Shown: one piece after another, positions 1-7,121 of the stretch
How the letters are laid out: every line of letters begins with the position of its first letter
How positions within the stretch are numbered: the stretch's first letter is position 1
Assembly (NCBI GenBank): GCA_017446355.1
Contig: JAFSQZ010000235.1
Location: 1-15,660, forward strand
From: Neisseriaceae bacterium
GTDB lineage: Bacteria; Pseudomonadota; Gammaproteobacteria; Burkholderiales; Neisseriaceae
Direction: 5' to 3'
DNA: 15,660 nucleotides
Notes under the pieces: model-generated
The model's input: only the letters and a program-made list of their open reading frames with translations
The model's database searches: none
What the model was told of the DNA's origin: nothing
Made by a program: the position numbers and the translations under genes

Positions 1-135
1 GGAAACACCGCTAAAAACGCATTCAGGCTGCCTGAAAACCGCGCCGCGCTCAATCCTGAAAACACGTGGCAAACCACCAAAATTATTCAATTAGACAACG
101 ATGTAAAATGGGTGATGCGTTGGCAAGAAATCTAA
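1..135 (+). CDS. 3' end of an unrecognised gene (partial, 44 codons visible)
   Basis: Frame 1 is open from the first base to a TAA at 133-135. Only the last 44 residues are visible, ending in VKWVMRWQEI. The tail is hydrophilic, rich in N, T and W, with no membrane segment. A full DUS palindrome at 22-36 lies inside the frame and encodes FRLPE. I do not recognise the family. The frame is taken as real because it is open up to the edge, uses codons like its neighbours, and reads the DUS in the LPE frame that several genes here use. It could instead be a chance open frame, since so little is visible. Confidence 0.5.
   Translation, partial: GNTAKNAFRLPENRAALNPENTWQTTKIIQLDNDVKWVMRWQEI
22..36. 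repeat. Full DUS palindrome in the left-edge gene
   Basis: TTCAGGCTGCCTGAA, in frame as FRLPE. Confidence 0.85.
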
Positions 136-152
136 AAACGTCAATTTAAAAC

Positions 153-290
153 CTTTGCAAAACGCATCATTCTGACCTTGAACGTAAACGAATGGGATAA
201 TCTTATTTTTATTTGATAAAGATTCTTCGTTTACGCTCAAAATAACAAAGATAAAACGTTAGGTTTTGCAAGGATTTCAGGCTGCCTGAA
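153..290. repeat. Dispersed intergenic repeat, copy 1 (hairpin-forming, ends in a DUS)
   Basis: This stretch starts CTTTGCAAAACGC, carries inverted arms (GAACGTAAACGAA near 183-195 and TTCGTTTACGCTC near 226-238), and ends with GTTAGGTTTTGCA (258-270) followed by a DUS. A related copy in the same orientation lies at 1250-1370. The outer TTTGCAAAAC and TTTTGCAAG motifs are near reverse complements, so the whole unit resembles a small inverted-repeat element. It lies just downstream of the transporter gene and may end its transcript. Its mobility is inference. Confidence 0.5.
276..290. repeat. Full DUS palindrome at the end of the transporter gene
   Basis: TTCAGGCTGCCTGAA. On the minus strand it reads CAG GCA GCC TGA, so it encodes QAA and the stop codon of the gene. 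Confidence 0.88.
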
Positions 291-1131
291 AGAAAAATAA
301 ACCTAAAATTGCCAAAATCGCTAACACAACCCCTACCATATTGACACGATTAAGTCGTTCACCAAAAAATAATCGTCCAATCAACACGCTTAATAACAGT
401 ACGCCTAAATTCATTATCAAAAAGACCAAACTGGGTTGTTTGGCTAATGCGCGATGTGCCAGCAAATACAGCACGATATTGGCACCATTTGCCGAACCTA
501 AAACCACGCCATACAACAGGTATTTTGTTTTTAAATGAATTTTATTCATCAACAAAAATACACTCATAAACGACCACGCTAAAATAAAGACAATAAATAA
601 ACTTTGTTTAAAATCATTGTGTTGCGACAATAATTTAAACAAAATATCAATCACACCGTATGCAAAAAAAACGGTTAATAAATAACGCCATTGCCCTTTT
701 TTATTGGTGCTATGATGATTTTGGCTGCCTGAAAACAGTAAACAAATCAATGCTAATACACCCAATATAGCGCAAATCAGTCGCGATAAAACCAAAGGTT
801 CTTGCCAATACGTAAATGCCATAAAAAGCGGTAAAACCAAGGATATTCGTTGCGCGGTGTCGGTTTTGGCAACGCCTGCTGCTTGTAAAGATTGCGACAA
901 TAAAATAAAGACGGACGGTAATAAAACGCCTAATAACAGTAAAATCATTCCAGAAGAAAAGTTTGGCAATGCAAAGTGAAATGAGTCGTGATAAAACCAC
1001 CATACCCCAAAAGCGGCTACTATATAATTTGTCCAAATAACTTGCGCTAAATCGCGTTTGGGTAACGCCCAAAAACGCAGTAATACTGATAAAGAAACAC
1101 TACATAAAACACAAATCAATAAATACAACAT
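277..1131 (-). CDS. EamA/DMT-superfamily membrane transporter, substrate unknown
   Basis: The 284-residue protein is almost wholly hydrophobic, with about ten predicted membrane segments in two halves joined near residues 135-150 by a polar loop (SQNHHSTNKKGQ). This is the usual size and two-repeat layout of EamA/DMT exporters. The C-terminal half has the typical run of a helix, GERLNRVN and a last helix. The substrate cannot be read from sequence; relatives export amino acids or other metabolites. The ATG at 1131 has only a weak AAGAGA-like ribosome site. The last residues, QAA, and the stop codon come from a DUS at 276-290. An in-frame DUS-like site at 723-733 encodes SGS in the central loop. 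Related repeats lie on both sides of the gene. Confidence 0.8.
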   Translation of the reverse strand: MLYLLICVLCSVSLSVLLRFWALPKRDLAQVIWTNYIVAAFGVWWFYHDSFHFALPNFSSGMILLLLGVLLPSVFILLSQSLQAAGVAKTDTAQRISLVLPLFMAFTYWQEPLVLSRLICAILGVLALICLLFSGSQNHHSTNKKGQWRYLLTVFFAYGVIDILFKLLSQHNDFKQSLFIVFILAWSFMSVFLLMNKIHLKTKYLLYGVVLGSANGANIVLYLLAHRALAKQPSLVFLIMNLGVLLLSVLIGRLFFGERLNRVNMVGVVLAILAILGLFFFQAA

Positions 1132-1249
1132 TATGTTTTTTCTCTTTCTATTTTTACTACACAGAACTTTTCTCTGTTATTGCTATAAAAACTGTTTACG
1201 ATGTGATGAGTATATCACGTTCACAATAATAAAGTTTTCAGGCTGCAAT

Positions 1250-1370
1250 CTTTGCAAAACGCGTCATTCTAAATTTTCTGTAAGAAAAATTGATTGTTTA
1301 TAAAGATTTTTCGCTTACGCTCAAAATGACAAATGCTAAATAGATTTGCAATGTTTTCAGGCAGACTGAA
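1250..1370. repeat. Dispersed intergenic repeat, copy 2
   Basis: It starts CTTTGCAAAACGC like copy 1 and shares TCATTCT, then AAAGATTTTTCGCTTACGCTC followed by AAAATGACAAA. The arms GTCATTCT near 1263 and the reverse complement of AAAATGAC near 1324 can pair, with further A/T pairing between them. It is bracketed by DUS remnants: TTCAGGCTGC at 1237-1246 and a DUS with one centre mismatch at 1356-1370. It lies directly downstream of dusB on the minus strand, as copy 1 lies downstream of the transporter gene. It may act as a terminator as well as a repeat. Confidence 0.5.
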
Positions 1371-2385
1371 TCAATGACACTCCCCAAAACGCCTGTTCTT
1401 GTGCGCATTGTTCTAAAAATAATCTTATTAAATCAAACTGTTGTTCCACATCGTTGCAAACATTGGCTGCCTGACGCGTAGCTTGGCTATTCGGTAAAGC
1501 TTGTAAATAATAGCCAATGTGTTTGCGTGCCACACGAACACCGTGATTACCATAAAAATCATAAATGGCACGTAAGTGTTGCAATACGGCTTGACTGGCT
1601 GCCTGAAAAGAAATCGGTTCAGGCAGCGTTTGTGTGCGTAAATAATCTGCAATTTGCGCCAATAGCCAAGGTTGTCCTTGCGCTGCACGTCCTATCATTA
1701 CACCATCTGCCCCTGTTTGCGCCAACACGGTGGCGGCTTTTTTGGGTGAGTCTATATCACCATTCACCCAAATAGGTAAGGATACTTTTTGCTTTACCTG
1801 TGCAATCAAATCATACGTTGCCACACCACGATACATTTGCGTACGTGTTCTACCGTGAATCGCCAACGCAGCAATTCCTGTATCTTCTGCAATTTTGGCA
1901 ATATTCAATACATTTTGATGCTCATCGTCCCAGCCTAAACGCGTTTTAAGCGTAACAGGGACATTAACCGCATTCACAACAGCTGTTAAAATTTCCGCCA
2001 CCAATTTCTCATGTTGCATCAACGCACTGCCTGCATAGACATTACAAACTTTTTTTGCAGGACAACCCATATTGATGTCAATCACTTGCGCTCCCTGTTC
2101 AACATTGTATTGCGCAGCCTGCGCCAATTGTTTGGGATTACTGCCTGCCAGCTGCATCACAATAATACCGTTTTCTCCACTGTGATCGCGTCTTTGTAAA
2201 CTTTTGCGCGTGTTTTGCAGGTTAGGAATACTGGTGAGCATCTCCCCTACTGTCCACGTTGCACCAAATTGACGTGCCATTTGTCGCATCGGTTTGTCGG
2301 TAATACCTGCCATAGGCGCAAGTGCAATTTGTTTTTGTTGAGGGAAAATGAGTTTTTTGTGGTCAATGATAATATTGGATAACAT
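1357..2385 (-). CDS. dusB: tRNA-dihydrouridine synthase, DusB type
   Basis: This FMN- and NADPH-dependent enzyme reduces uridines to dihydrouridine in tRNA. Visible are APMAGITD (23-30), the active-site NMGCPAKKV (105-113, catalytic Cys108), LKTRLGW, the IHGRTRTQMY histidine motif, VNGDI, and the phosphate-binding MIGRAAQGQPW, all in TIM-barrel order. The spacing and the phrase VPVTLKTRLGW fit DusB better than DusA or DusC. At 342 residues it is slightly longer than E. coli DusB, with about ten extra N-terminal residues. The ATG at 2385 has no clear ribosome site, so the start is uncertain. In many gammaproteobacteria dusB precedes fis; here no fis follows. The final QSA and stop codon come from a DUS variant. 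The DUS core at 1618-1628 encodes LPE. Confidence 0.92.
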   Translation of the reverse strand: MLSNIIIDHKKLIFPQQKQIALAPMAGITDKPMRQMARQFGATWTVGEMLTSIPNLQNTRKSLQRRDHSGENGIIVMQLAGSNPKQLAQAAQYNVEQGAQVIDINMGCPAKKVCNVYAGSALMQHEKLVAEILTAVVNAVNVPVTLKTRLGWDDEHQNVLNIAKIAEDTGIAALAIHGRTRTQMYRGVATYDLIAQVKQKVSLPIWVNGDIDSPKKAATVLAQTGADGVMIGRAAQGQPWLLAQIADYLRTQTLPEPISFQAASQAVLQHLRAIYDFYGNHGVRVARKHIGYYLQALPNSQATRQAANVCNDVEQQFDLIRLFLEQCAQEQAFWGVSLIQSA

Positions 2386-2460
2386 TAGAAAATAAGCATC
2401 AATCAGTCGCTATGATAAAACAGCAATCATAATGAATAGAAAAATCGTCTTTTGCAAAAC

Positions 2461-2484
2461 TTACTGTAAAAAAACATACAGTAA
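2461..2484. repeat. Perfect 8-bp inverted repeat upstream of dusB
   Basis: TTACTGTA (2461-2468) and TACAGTAA (2477-2484) are perfect reverse complements across an A-rich 8-base gap. It lies just upstream of a weak minus-strand promoter candidate for dusB: TTGCAA near 2451-2456, a 17-base spacer, then CATTAT. It also lies downstream of the gltA terminator. It could be an operator or a second, weak hairpin in the gltA read-through RNA. Function is not shown. Confidence 0.4.
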
Positions 2485-2500
2485 TCATCATCATTTTTGT

Positions 2501-2538
2501 AATAAAGACACACGAGCCTAAACTCGTGTGTCTTTATT
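2501..2538 (-). terminator. Strong intrinsic terminator at the end of the sdh-gltA operon
   Basis: A perfect 16-bp stem (2501-2516 paired with 2523-2538) encloses a 6-base loop, CCTAAA. The GC-rich inner part (CACACGAG/CTCGTGTG) is flanked by AATAAAG/CTTTATT, giving a U-rich 3' side in either direction. It starts 43 bases past the gltA stop. The nearest gene on the other side, dusB, points away from it, so it serves the leftward sdh-gltA transcript. Confidence 0.88.
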
Positions 2539-2541
2539 TCA

Positions 2542-2553
2542 AAGCTGCCTGAA
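2542..2553 (+). repeat. DUS, one mismatch
   Basis: AAGCTGCCTGAA matches the Simonsiella-type DUS in 11 of 12 positions. It lies between the gltA stop and the terminator hairpin, and it is not part of the hairpin. Confidence 0.7.
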
Positions 2554-2580
2554 ATATTCAAACAGCCCTATCTGTTGTCA

Positions 2581-3864
2581 TTAACGTTTTTCTACTGGTA
2601 CAAAATCACGACGTGATTCGCCAGTGTACAATTGACGTGGACGACCGATTTTAGCTGACGCATCGCTTGCGCCTTCGTTCCAATGTGAAATCCAACCTAC
2701 TGTACGCGCTAATGCGAAAATAACAGTAAACATAGATACTGGAATGCCTAATGCAGATAAAACGATGCCTGAATAGAAGTCTACGTTTGGATACAATTTT
2801 TTCTCAATGAAATAAGGATCATTTAACGCAATTTTTTCCAATTCCATTGCCAATTTGAATTTAGGATCATTTTCTAAACCTAATTCACGTAATACTTCAT
2901 CACAAGTTTGTTTCATAATTTTGGCACGTGGATCCATATTTTTGTAAACACGGTGTCCAAAACCCATTAGACGATATTTTTTGGCTTTCACACCTTCCAT
3001 AAATTCAGGAACTTTGGAAACATCACCAATTTCGTCTAACATTTTTAACACTGCTTCATTCGCACCACCATGCAAAGGTCCCCACAAAGTTGCGATACCA
3101 GCAGCAATACATGCAAATGGATTAGCTCCTGATGAACCTGCTAAACGTACAGTTGAAGTAGAAGCGTTTTGTTCATGGTCAGCATGAAGCATAAAGATAC
3201 GATCTAATGCGCGTACCAAAACTGGATTAGGTTCATAATTTTCAGAAGGCACACTGAACATCATATGCATAAAGTTAGCAGTGTAGCTTAAATCGTTGCG
3301 TGGATAGTTAAATGGTAAACCTTTTTCATAACGATAACACATCGCAGCGATAGTAGGCACTTTTGATAATAAACGGAAAATAGCAATTTCACGGTGTCTT
3401 GGTTGTGAAATATCTAAACTGTCTTGGTAGAACGCTGACAATGCACCAACCACACCCACCATCATTGCCATAGGGTGGGCATCACGACGGAATCCTTTAA
3501 AGAAAGAAGTAATTTGTTCATGCAAGATAGTGTGTTCAACAACGATTTTAGTGAATTCTGCTTTTTGTTCAGCAGTTGGTAATTCACCATAAATCAACAA
3601 GTAGCATACTTCTAAATAATCACTATGTTCTGCCAATTGCTCAATAGGATAACCGCGGTAATACAGTAAACCTTTTTCACCATCAATAAAAGTAATTTTG
3701 GATTCACAGCTGGCAGTTGATACAAAACCAGGATCAAATGTAAACATACCTGTGCCTTTGCTTAAAGCACGAATATCAATAACATCTTGACCAAGTGTGC
3801 CACTCAATACAGGCAATTCTACGTTTTCAAAGCCTTCGCCTTGCAATGTTACAGTTTTAGCCAT
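2581..3864 (-). CDS. gltA: Citrate synthase, type II
   Basis: It condenses oxaloacetate and acetyl-CoA to citrate, the entry step of the TCA cycle, in the cytoplasm. The 427 residues match the length of E. coli GltA and align along the whole protein. Visible are VFTFDPGF-like and TASCESKITFIDG segments near the N-terminus, RHREIA, HADHEQNASTSTVR, and the catalytic residues His265 (WGPLHGGANEA), His304 (GFGHRVYKN) and Asp362 (PNVDFYSG). The start at 3864 (MAKTVTL) is chosen over an in-frame codon nine residues upstream because AGGAGA lies 7 bases before this ATG and the resulting length fits the family. The large hexameric NADH-inhibited type is expected from the N-terminal domain; regulation is not seen directly. 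It lies 40 bases after sdhE, so it is probably the last gene of the sdh operon. Confidence 0.97.
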   Translation of the reverse strand: MAKTVTLQGEGFENVELPVLSGTLGQDVIDIRALSKGTGMFTFDPGFVSTASCESKITFIDGEKGLLYYRGYPIEQLAEHSDYLEVCYLLIYGELPTAEQKAEFTKIVVEHTILHEQITSFFKGFRRDAHPMAMMVGVVGALSAFYQDSLDISQPRHREIAIFRLLSKVPTIAAMCYRYEKGLPFNYPRNDLSYTANFMHMMFSVPSENYEPNPVLVRALDRIFMLHADHEQNASTSTVRLAGSSGANPFACIAAGIATLWGPLHGGANEAVLKMLDEIGDVSKVPEFMEGVKAKKYRLMGFGHRVYKNMDPRAKIMKQTCDEVLRELGLENDPKFKLAMELEKIALNDPYFIEKKLYPNVDFYSGIVLSALGIPVSMFTVIFALARTVGWISHWNEGASDASAKIGRPRQLYTGESRRDFVPVEKR

Positions 3865-3903
3865 ATTTGTTCTCCTAGATGTGTTGCCCACCGATATTTA
3901 AAA

Positions 3904-3915
3904 TTCAGGCTGCCT
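3904..3915 (-). repeat. DUS, Kingella-type on the minus strand, overlapping the sdhE stop
   Basis: The minus strand reads AGGCAGCCTGAA exactly. The plus strand matches AGGCTGCCTGAA except for the last base. It supplies the last residues (QAA) and stop codon of sdhE. Confidence 0.8.
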
Positions 3916-4165
3916 GACAGGCGTTCCTGATTTTTTCCAAAAGCGATGCAAATTCAGTTTCTTTCGGTGGTTCTGCTTGATTGATTTGTGCAAGCAAGTC
4001 TTGATCTTCCAACTTTAATAACTCTACTAAAATAGCGAGTTCAGCATCGTTTAACTTTGGAAATTCAGTGCTGATAAATCGTCTTAAAACAATATCCAGC
4101 TCTAATAAACCGCGTCGCATTTGAAATGTAATGCGCCGTTTTTCGGTTTCGTTAAATTGAGTCAT
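3905..4165 (-). CDS. sdhE: SDH assembly/flavinylation factor SdhE
   Basis: SdhE is a small soluble protein that promotes covalent attachment of FAD to SdhA. The 86-residue chain carries the family signature RRGLLELDIVL (17-27), with the key R18-G19-x-x-E22, followed by the helical segment LVELLKLEDQDLLAQIN. The size and fold pattern match the family. The start at 4165 (MTQFNETEKRR) matches where family members begin, but only a weak ribosome site precedes it. An upstream in-frame TTG at 4204 is rejected. It sits between sdhB and gltA, the expected place. The C-terminus, CQAA, and its stop codon are built from a DUS. Confidence 0.93.
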   Translation of the reverse strand: MTQFNETEKRRITFQMRRGLLELDIVLRRFISTEFPKLNDAELAILVELLKLEDQDLLAQINQAEPPKETEFASLLEKIRNACQAA

Positions 4166-4203
4166 AACCGTTTTCAACTTATTTTTCAGACCACTTAAAA
4201 ACA

Positions 4204-4215
4204 AAGCAGCCTGAA
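4204..4215 (+). repeat. DUS variant in the sdhB-sdhE gap
   Basis: AAGCAGCCTGAA matches the Kingella-type DUS in 11 of 12 positions. It is one of the few imperfect copies that favour the A-centred form. Confidence 0.6.
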
Positions 4216-4235
4216 AAGGATTAGTTATTTATGTA

Positions 4236-4940
4236 TTAAATTGCACGTTCCAACATAATTTGTTTGATTTTGCCAATCGCACCTGTTGGATTCAAGTGTT
4301 TTGGACAAGCATCAACACAATTCATAATGGTGTGGCAACGGAATAAACGATACGGATCGTTTAAGTTATCCAAACGTTCATTAGTGATGGTATCACGTGA
4401 ATCCGCGATAAAGCGGTAGGCATTGAGCAAGCCAGATGGTCCTACGAATTTATCAGGATTCCACCAGAATGATGGACAAGAAGTTGAACAGCATGCACAC
4501 AAAATACATTCGTACAAACCATCTAATTCATCACGATCTGCTTGACTTTGTAAGCGTTCACGCTCTGGCGCAGGGGTGTTGTTTACTAAATAAGGTTTAA
4601 TGGAGTGATATTGATTGAAGAATTGTGTCATATCCACAATCAAATCACGAATCACCGGCAAACCTGGTAGTGGACGCAATACGATGGGTTGTTTTAAATC
4701 ACGAATATTGGTTAAACATGCTAAACCATTTTTACCATTGATGTTCATACCATCAGAACCACAAATACCTTCACGACAAGAACGACGGAAAGATAAGGTG
4801 TCATCTTTGGCTTTAAGTTTTACAAGAGCATCTAATAATTTTACATCACTGGGCAAGATTTCCAGTTCATACTCTTGCATATAGGGTTTGACATCTTTAT
4901 CAGGATTGTAACGATATACTTGGAAACGAACTTTTTCCAT
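4236..4940 (-). CDS. sdhB: Succinate dehydrogenase iron-sulfur subunit
   Basis: SdhB carries electrons from the SdhA flavin to quinone through three Fe-S clusters at the cytoplasmic face of the membrane. Ligands are visible in the expected order. The [2Fe-2S] site is Cys55, Cys60, Asp63 and Cys75 (SCREGICGSDG and GLAC), with the same Asp that E. coli uses. The [4Fe-4S] site is Cys145, Cys148, Cys151 and Cys212. The [3Fe-4S] site is Cys155, Cys202 and Cys208. ILCACCSTSCPSFWWNPDKF is the classic block. The full length is 234 residues. AGGAA sits 8 bases before the ATG. The gene follows sdhA after 65 bases that hold two DUS copies, so it is translated from its own ribosome site. Confidence 0.97.
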   Translation of the reverse strand: MEKVRFQVYRYNPDKDVKPYMQEYELEILPSDVKLLDALVKLKAKDDTLSFRRSCREGICGSDGMNINGKNGLACLTNIRDLKQPIVLRPLPGLPVIRDLIVDMTQFFNQYHSIKPYLVNNTPAPERERLQSQADRDELDGLYECILCACCSTSCPSFWWNPDKFVGPSGLLNAYRFIADSRDTITNERLDNLNDPYRLFRCHTIMNCVDACPKHLNPTGAIGKIKQIMLERAI

Positions 4941-4966
4941 ATTATGAGTTCCTTTGTGTGGCTTGG

Positions 4967-4997
4967 TTTTCAGGCAGCCTGAAAAATGCTGCCTGAA
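4967..4997. repeat. DUS palindrome plus second DUS in the sdhA-sdhB gap
   Basis: TTTTCAGG-CAG-CCTGAAAA (4967-4985) is an 8-bp palindrome around the full DUS at 4969-4983. ATGCTGCCTGAA (4986-4997) is an 11/12 copy directly behind it. In the minus-strand RNA two exclusive hairpins are possible: the short palindrome, or an 11-bp stem between TTTCAGGCAGC and GCTGCCTGAAA. No T tract follows on the minus strand, so a full terminator is unlikely within the operon. Confidence 0.75.
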
Positions 4998-5005
4998 ATT
5001 TGTTC

Positions 5006-6769
5006 TTAATAAACACGTTTAGCTGGTTTAATGTATTCGTGTGTCAAAGGTTTGGTGTGTACTGGTTTGTACGATAGGCTGTTGCTTGCCGAATCAAACA
5101 AAGAGTGTTTCATCCAGTTCACATCATCACGCTCTGGGTGGTCGTCTGATGCGTGCGCACCACGACTTTCTTTACGCGCCTCTGCAGCAATAATGGTCGC
5201 TTTGGCAACTTCCATTAAGTTATCCAATTCCAAAGCTTCTAAACGTGCTGTATTCCAAACCATGCTCTTATCACCAATTTCGGTATTTTTAGAACGTTCT
5301 ACCAATGCCAATACTTTTTCAACACCTTCTTTTAAGATGGCATCGGTGCGGAATACACCTGCATGCAGTTGAATAGTGCGTTGCAATTCACCACGCAAGG
5401 CATCAACATTTTCACCATTGGTTTGATTATTTAAACGATCTAAACGTTGTTTGGTCAATTCACCTGCATTTTCAGGCAGCTCTTTGAATTCTTTTTGTGA
5501 TTGAATATAGTTAATCATACTTTGACCAGCCGATTTACCAAACACCACTAAATCAAGCAATGAATTGGTACCTAAACGGTTAGCACCGTGAACAGATGCA
5601 CAGGCACATTCACCAGCAGCGTATAAACCATTTACCACAGTTTCTAGATTATCGCCTTTTGGCACAACCACTTCACCATGATAGTTGGTTGGAATACCAC
5701 CCATCATATAGTGCGTAGTAGGCACAACTGGGATTGGGTCTTTAATTGGATCTACACCAGCAAATTGAATAGAAATCTCACGAATACCAGGCAATTTGTG
5801 CATAATTTTTTCTGCACCAATGTGATCCACTTTCAATAAAACGTGGTCTTTATTGGGACCACAACCACGACCTTCAAAAATTTCCATTGCCATCGCACGT
5901 GATACCACATCACGAGAAGCTAGGTCTTTTACAGTTGGTGCATAGCGTTCCATAAAACGCTCGCCTTCGGAATTCAATAAAATACCACCTTCGCCGCGCA
6001 CACCTTCAGTAATCAATACGCCTGCACCTGCCACGCCTGTTGGGTGAAATTGCCAGAATTCCATATCTTCCAAAGGAATGCCTGCGCGTGCGCAAATACC
6101 TAAACCATCACCTGTATTCATAAAGGCATTGGTTGATGATGCGTAAATACGACCTGCACCACCAGTGGCAAACAATACGGCTTTAGCTTGGAAAATGTAA
6201 ACATCACCTGTTTCCATTTCCATAACGGTTACGCCACATACATCACCGTCTTCATTACGAATTAAATCTAATGCAATCCATTCTACAAAGAATTTGGTTT
6301 CAGCACGCACATTTTGTTGATATAAAGTATGCAACATAGCATGACCTGTACGGTCCGCCACTGCACAAGCACGCTCTACTGCGCGTTTACCGTGTTCAGC
6401 AGTATGACCACCAAATGGGCGTTGATAAATTTTACCGCTTTCAACACGGTCAAAAGGCATACCCATATGTTCTAATTCAACAACTGCATCTACGGCATTG
6501 CGTGTCATAAATTCAATGGCATCTTGGTCACCTAACCAGTCTGAACCTTTTACGGTGTCATACATATGCCATTCCCAGTTATCTTCTTGTACGTTACCCA
6601 AAGAAGCAGAAATACCACCTTGTGCGGCAACTGTGTGTGAACGTGTTGGGAAAACTTTGGATAAAACAGCAGTATTAATACCTGCTTGTGAAAGTTGCAA
6701 CGCTGCACGCAAGCCTGCACCACCTGCACCAACTACTACAGCATCAAATTTACGAATAGGAAATGTCAT
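5006..6769 (-). CDS. sdhA: Succinate dehydrogenase flavoprotein subunit
   Basis: SdhA oxidises succinate to fumarate on covalently bound FAD. The 587-residue length matches the family. Visible are the Rossmann motif VVVGAGGAGLRAAL (11-24), RSHTVAAQGGISA with the flavinylated His45, GGHTAEHGKRAVERACAVAD, ATGGAGRIY, the active-site stretch EFWQFHPTG, GEGGILLNSEGERF, SRDVVSRAM and THYMMGGIPTNYHGEV, then the helical C-terminal domain. The start at 6769 lies 4 bases after the sdhD stop, which suggests translational coupling; GGGG lies about nine bases upstream. The DUS core at 5471-5480 falls in the helical domain and encodes LPE. Nothing is truncated or missing. Confidence 0.97.
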   Translation of the reverse strand: MTFPIRKFDAVVVGAGGAGLRAALQLSQAGINTAVLSKVFPTRSHTVAAQGGISASLGNVQEDNWEWHMYDTVKGSDWLGDQDAIEFMTRNAVDAVVELEHMGMPFDRVESGKIYQRPFGGHTAEHGKRAVERACAVADRTGHAMLHTLYQQNVRAETKFFVEWIALDLIRNEDGDVCGVTVMEMETGDVYIFQAKAVLFATGGAGRIYASSTNAFMNTGDGLGICARAGIPLEDMEFWQFHPTGVAGAGVLITEGVRGEGGILLNSEGERFMERYAPTVKDLASRDVVSRAMAMEIFEGRGCGPNKDHVLLKVDHIGAEKIMHKLPGIREISIQFAGVDPIKDPIPVVPTTHYMMGGIPTNYHGEVVVPKGDNLETVVNGLYAAGECACASVHGANRLGTNSLLDLVVFGKSAGQSMINYIQSQKEFKELPENAGELTKQRLDRLNNQTNGENVDALRGELQRTIQLHAGVFRTDAILKEGVEKVLALVERSKNTEIGDKSMVWNTARLEALELDNLMEVAKATIIAAEARKESRGAHASDDHPERDDVNWMKHSLFDSASNSLSYKPVHTKPLTHEYIKPAKRVY

Positions 6770-6773
6770 AATA

Positions 6774-7121
6774 TCAACCCCAAATTACATAGAAAGAATA
6801 CACAGTACAACCTACCAACCAAACAATGGTGGCAGCTTGCAAGAAGAAGCGCAAATAAAATGGCTTGATATAATCCATCCATAAATCACGCATACCCACC
6901 CAAGCATGTAAAAACAGAGCGATAAAAGTAGTGTGAGTGAAGACTTTCACCCATGTTTTGTCAAAGAAAGCTTGCCAAGCGGAATAATCTTTCGCACCAG
7001 CTAAACCCATTAAGAAGAATAAGAACAATACAGTATAAATTATCATTACTACTGCAGTAATGCGTTGCATTGCCCAATCGCGCAAACCGTAATGTGCGCC
7101 TGCTAATTTACGTCTTACCAT
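6774..7121 (-). CDS. sdhD: Succinate dehydrogenase membrane anchor SdhD
   Basis: SdhD is the smaller cytochrome b556 anchor. With SdhC it holds the haem and the quinone site. The 115 residues give three hydrophobic segments (about 20-42, 58-78, 90-113). His72 in LFLHAWVGM matches the haem ligand of E. coli SdhD, and Asp83-Tyr84 in MDYIKP match the quinone-site pair; the His-to-Asp spacing of eleven is the same. The start codon lies inside the end of sdhC (7-base overlap) and the stop is 4 bases before sdhA, so sdhC, sdhD and sdhA are tightly coupled. Confidence 0.95.
   Translation of the reverse strand: MVRRKLAGAHYGLRDWAMQRITAVVMIIYTVLFLFFLMGLAGAKDYSAWQAFFDKTWVKVFTHTTFIALFLHAWVGMRDLWMDYIKPFYLRFFLQAATIVWLVGCTVYSFYVIWG

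Noticed and set aside
277..1131. Transporter gene as part of a true composite transposon
   Set aside because: No transposase and no target-site duplication are seen, and the flanking repeats are only partly alike; kept only as a possible recombination cassette.
3865..3891. Earlier start for gltA (MGNTSRRTN)
   Set aside because: AGGAGA lies 7 bases before the ATG at 3864, and the resulting 427 residues equal the E. coli protein length.
4166..4204. Earlier TTG start for sdhE
   Set aside because: TTG is rare, and family members start just before the KRRI/RRGLLELD region; the ATG at 4165 fits.
5031..5372. Plus-strand open frames opposite sdhA, gltA, argB, hemA and others
   Set aside because: They mirror strongly conserved genes, have no ribosome sites and show no known domain.
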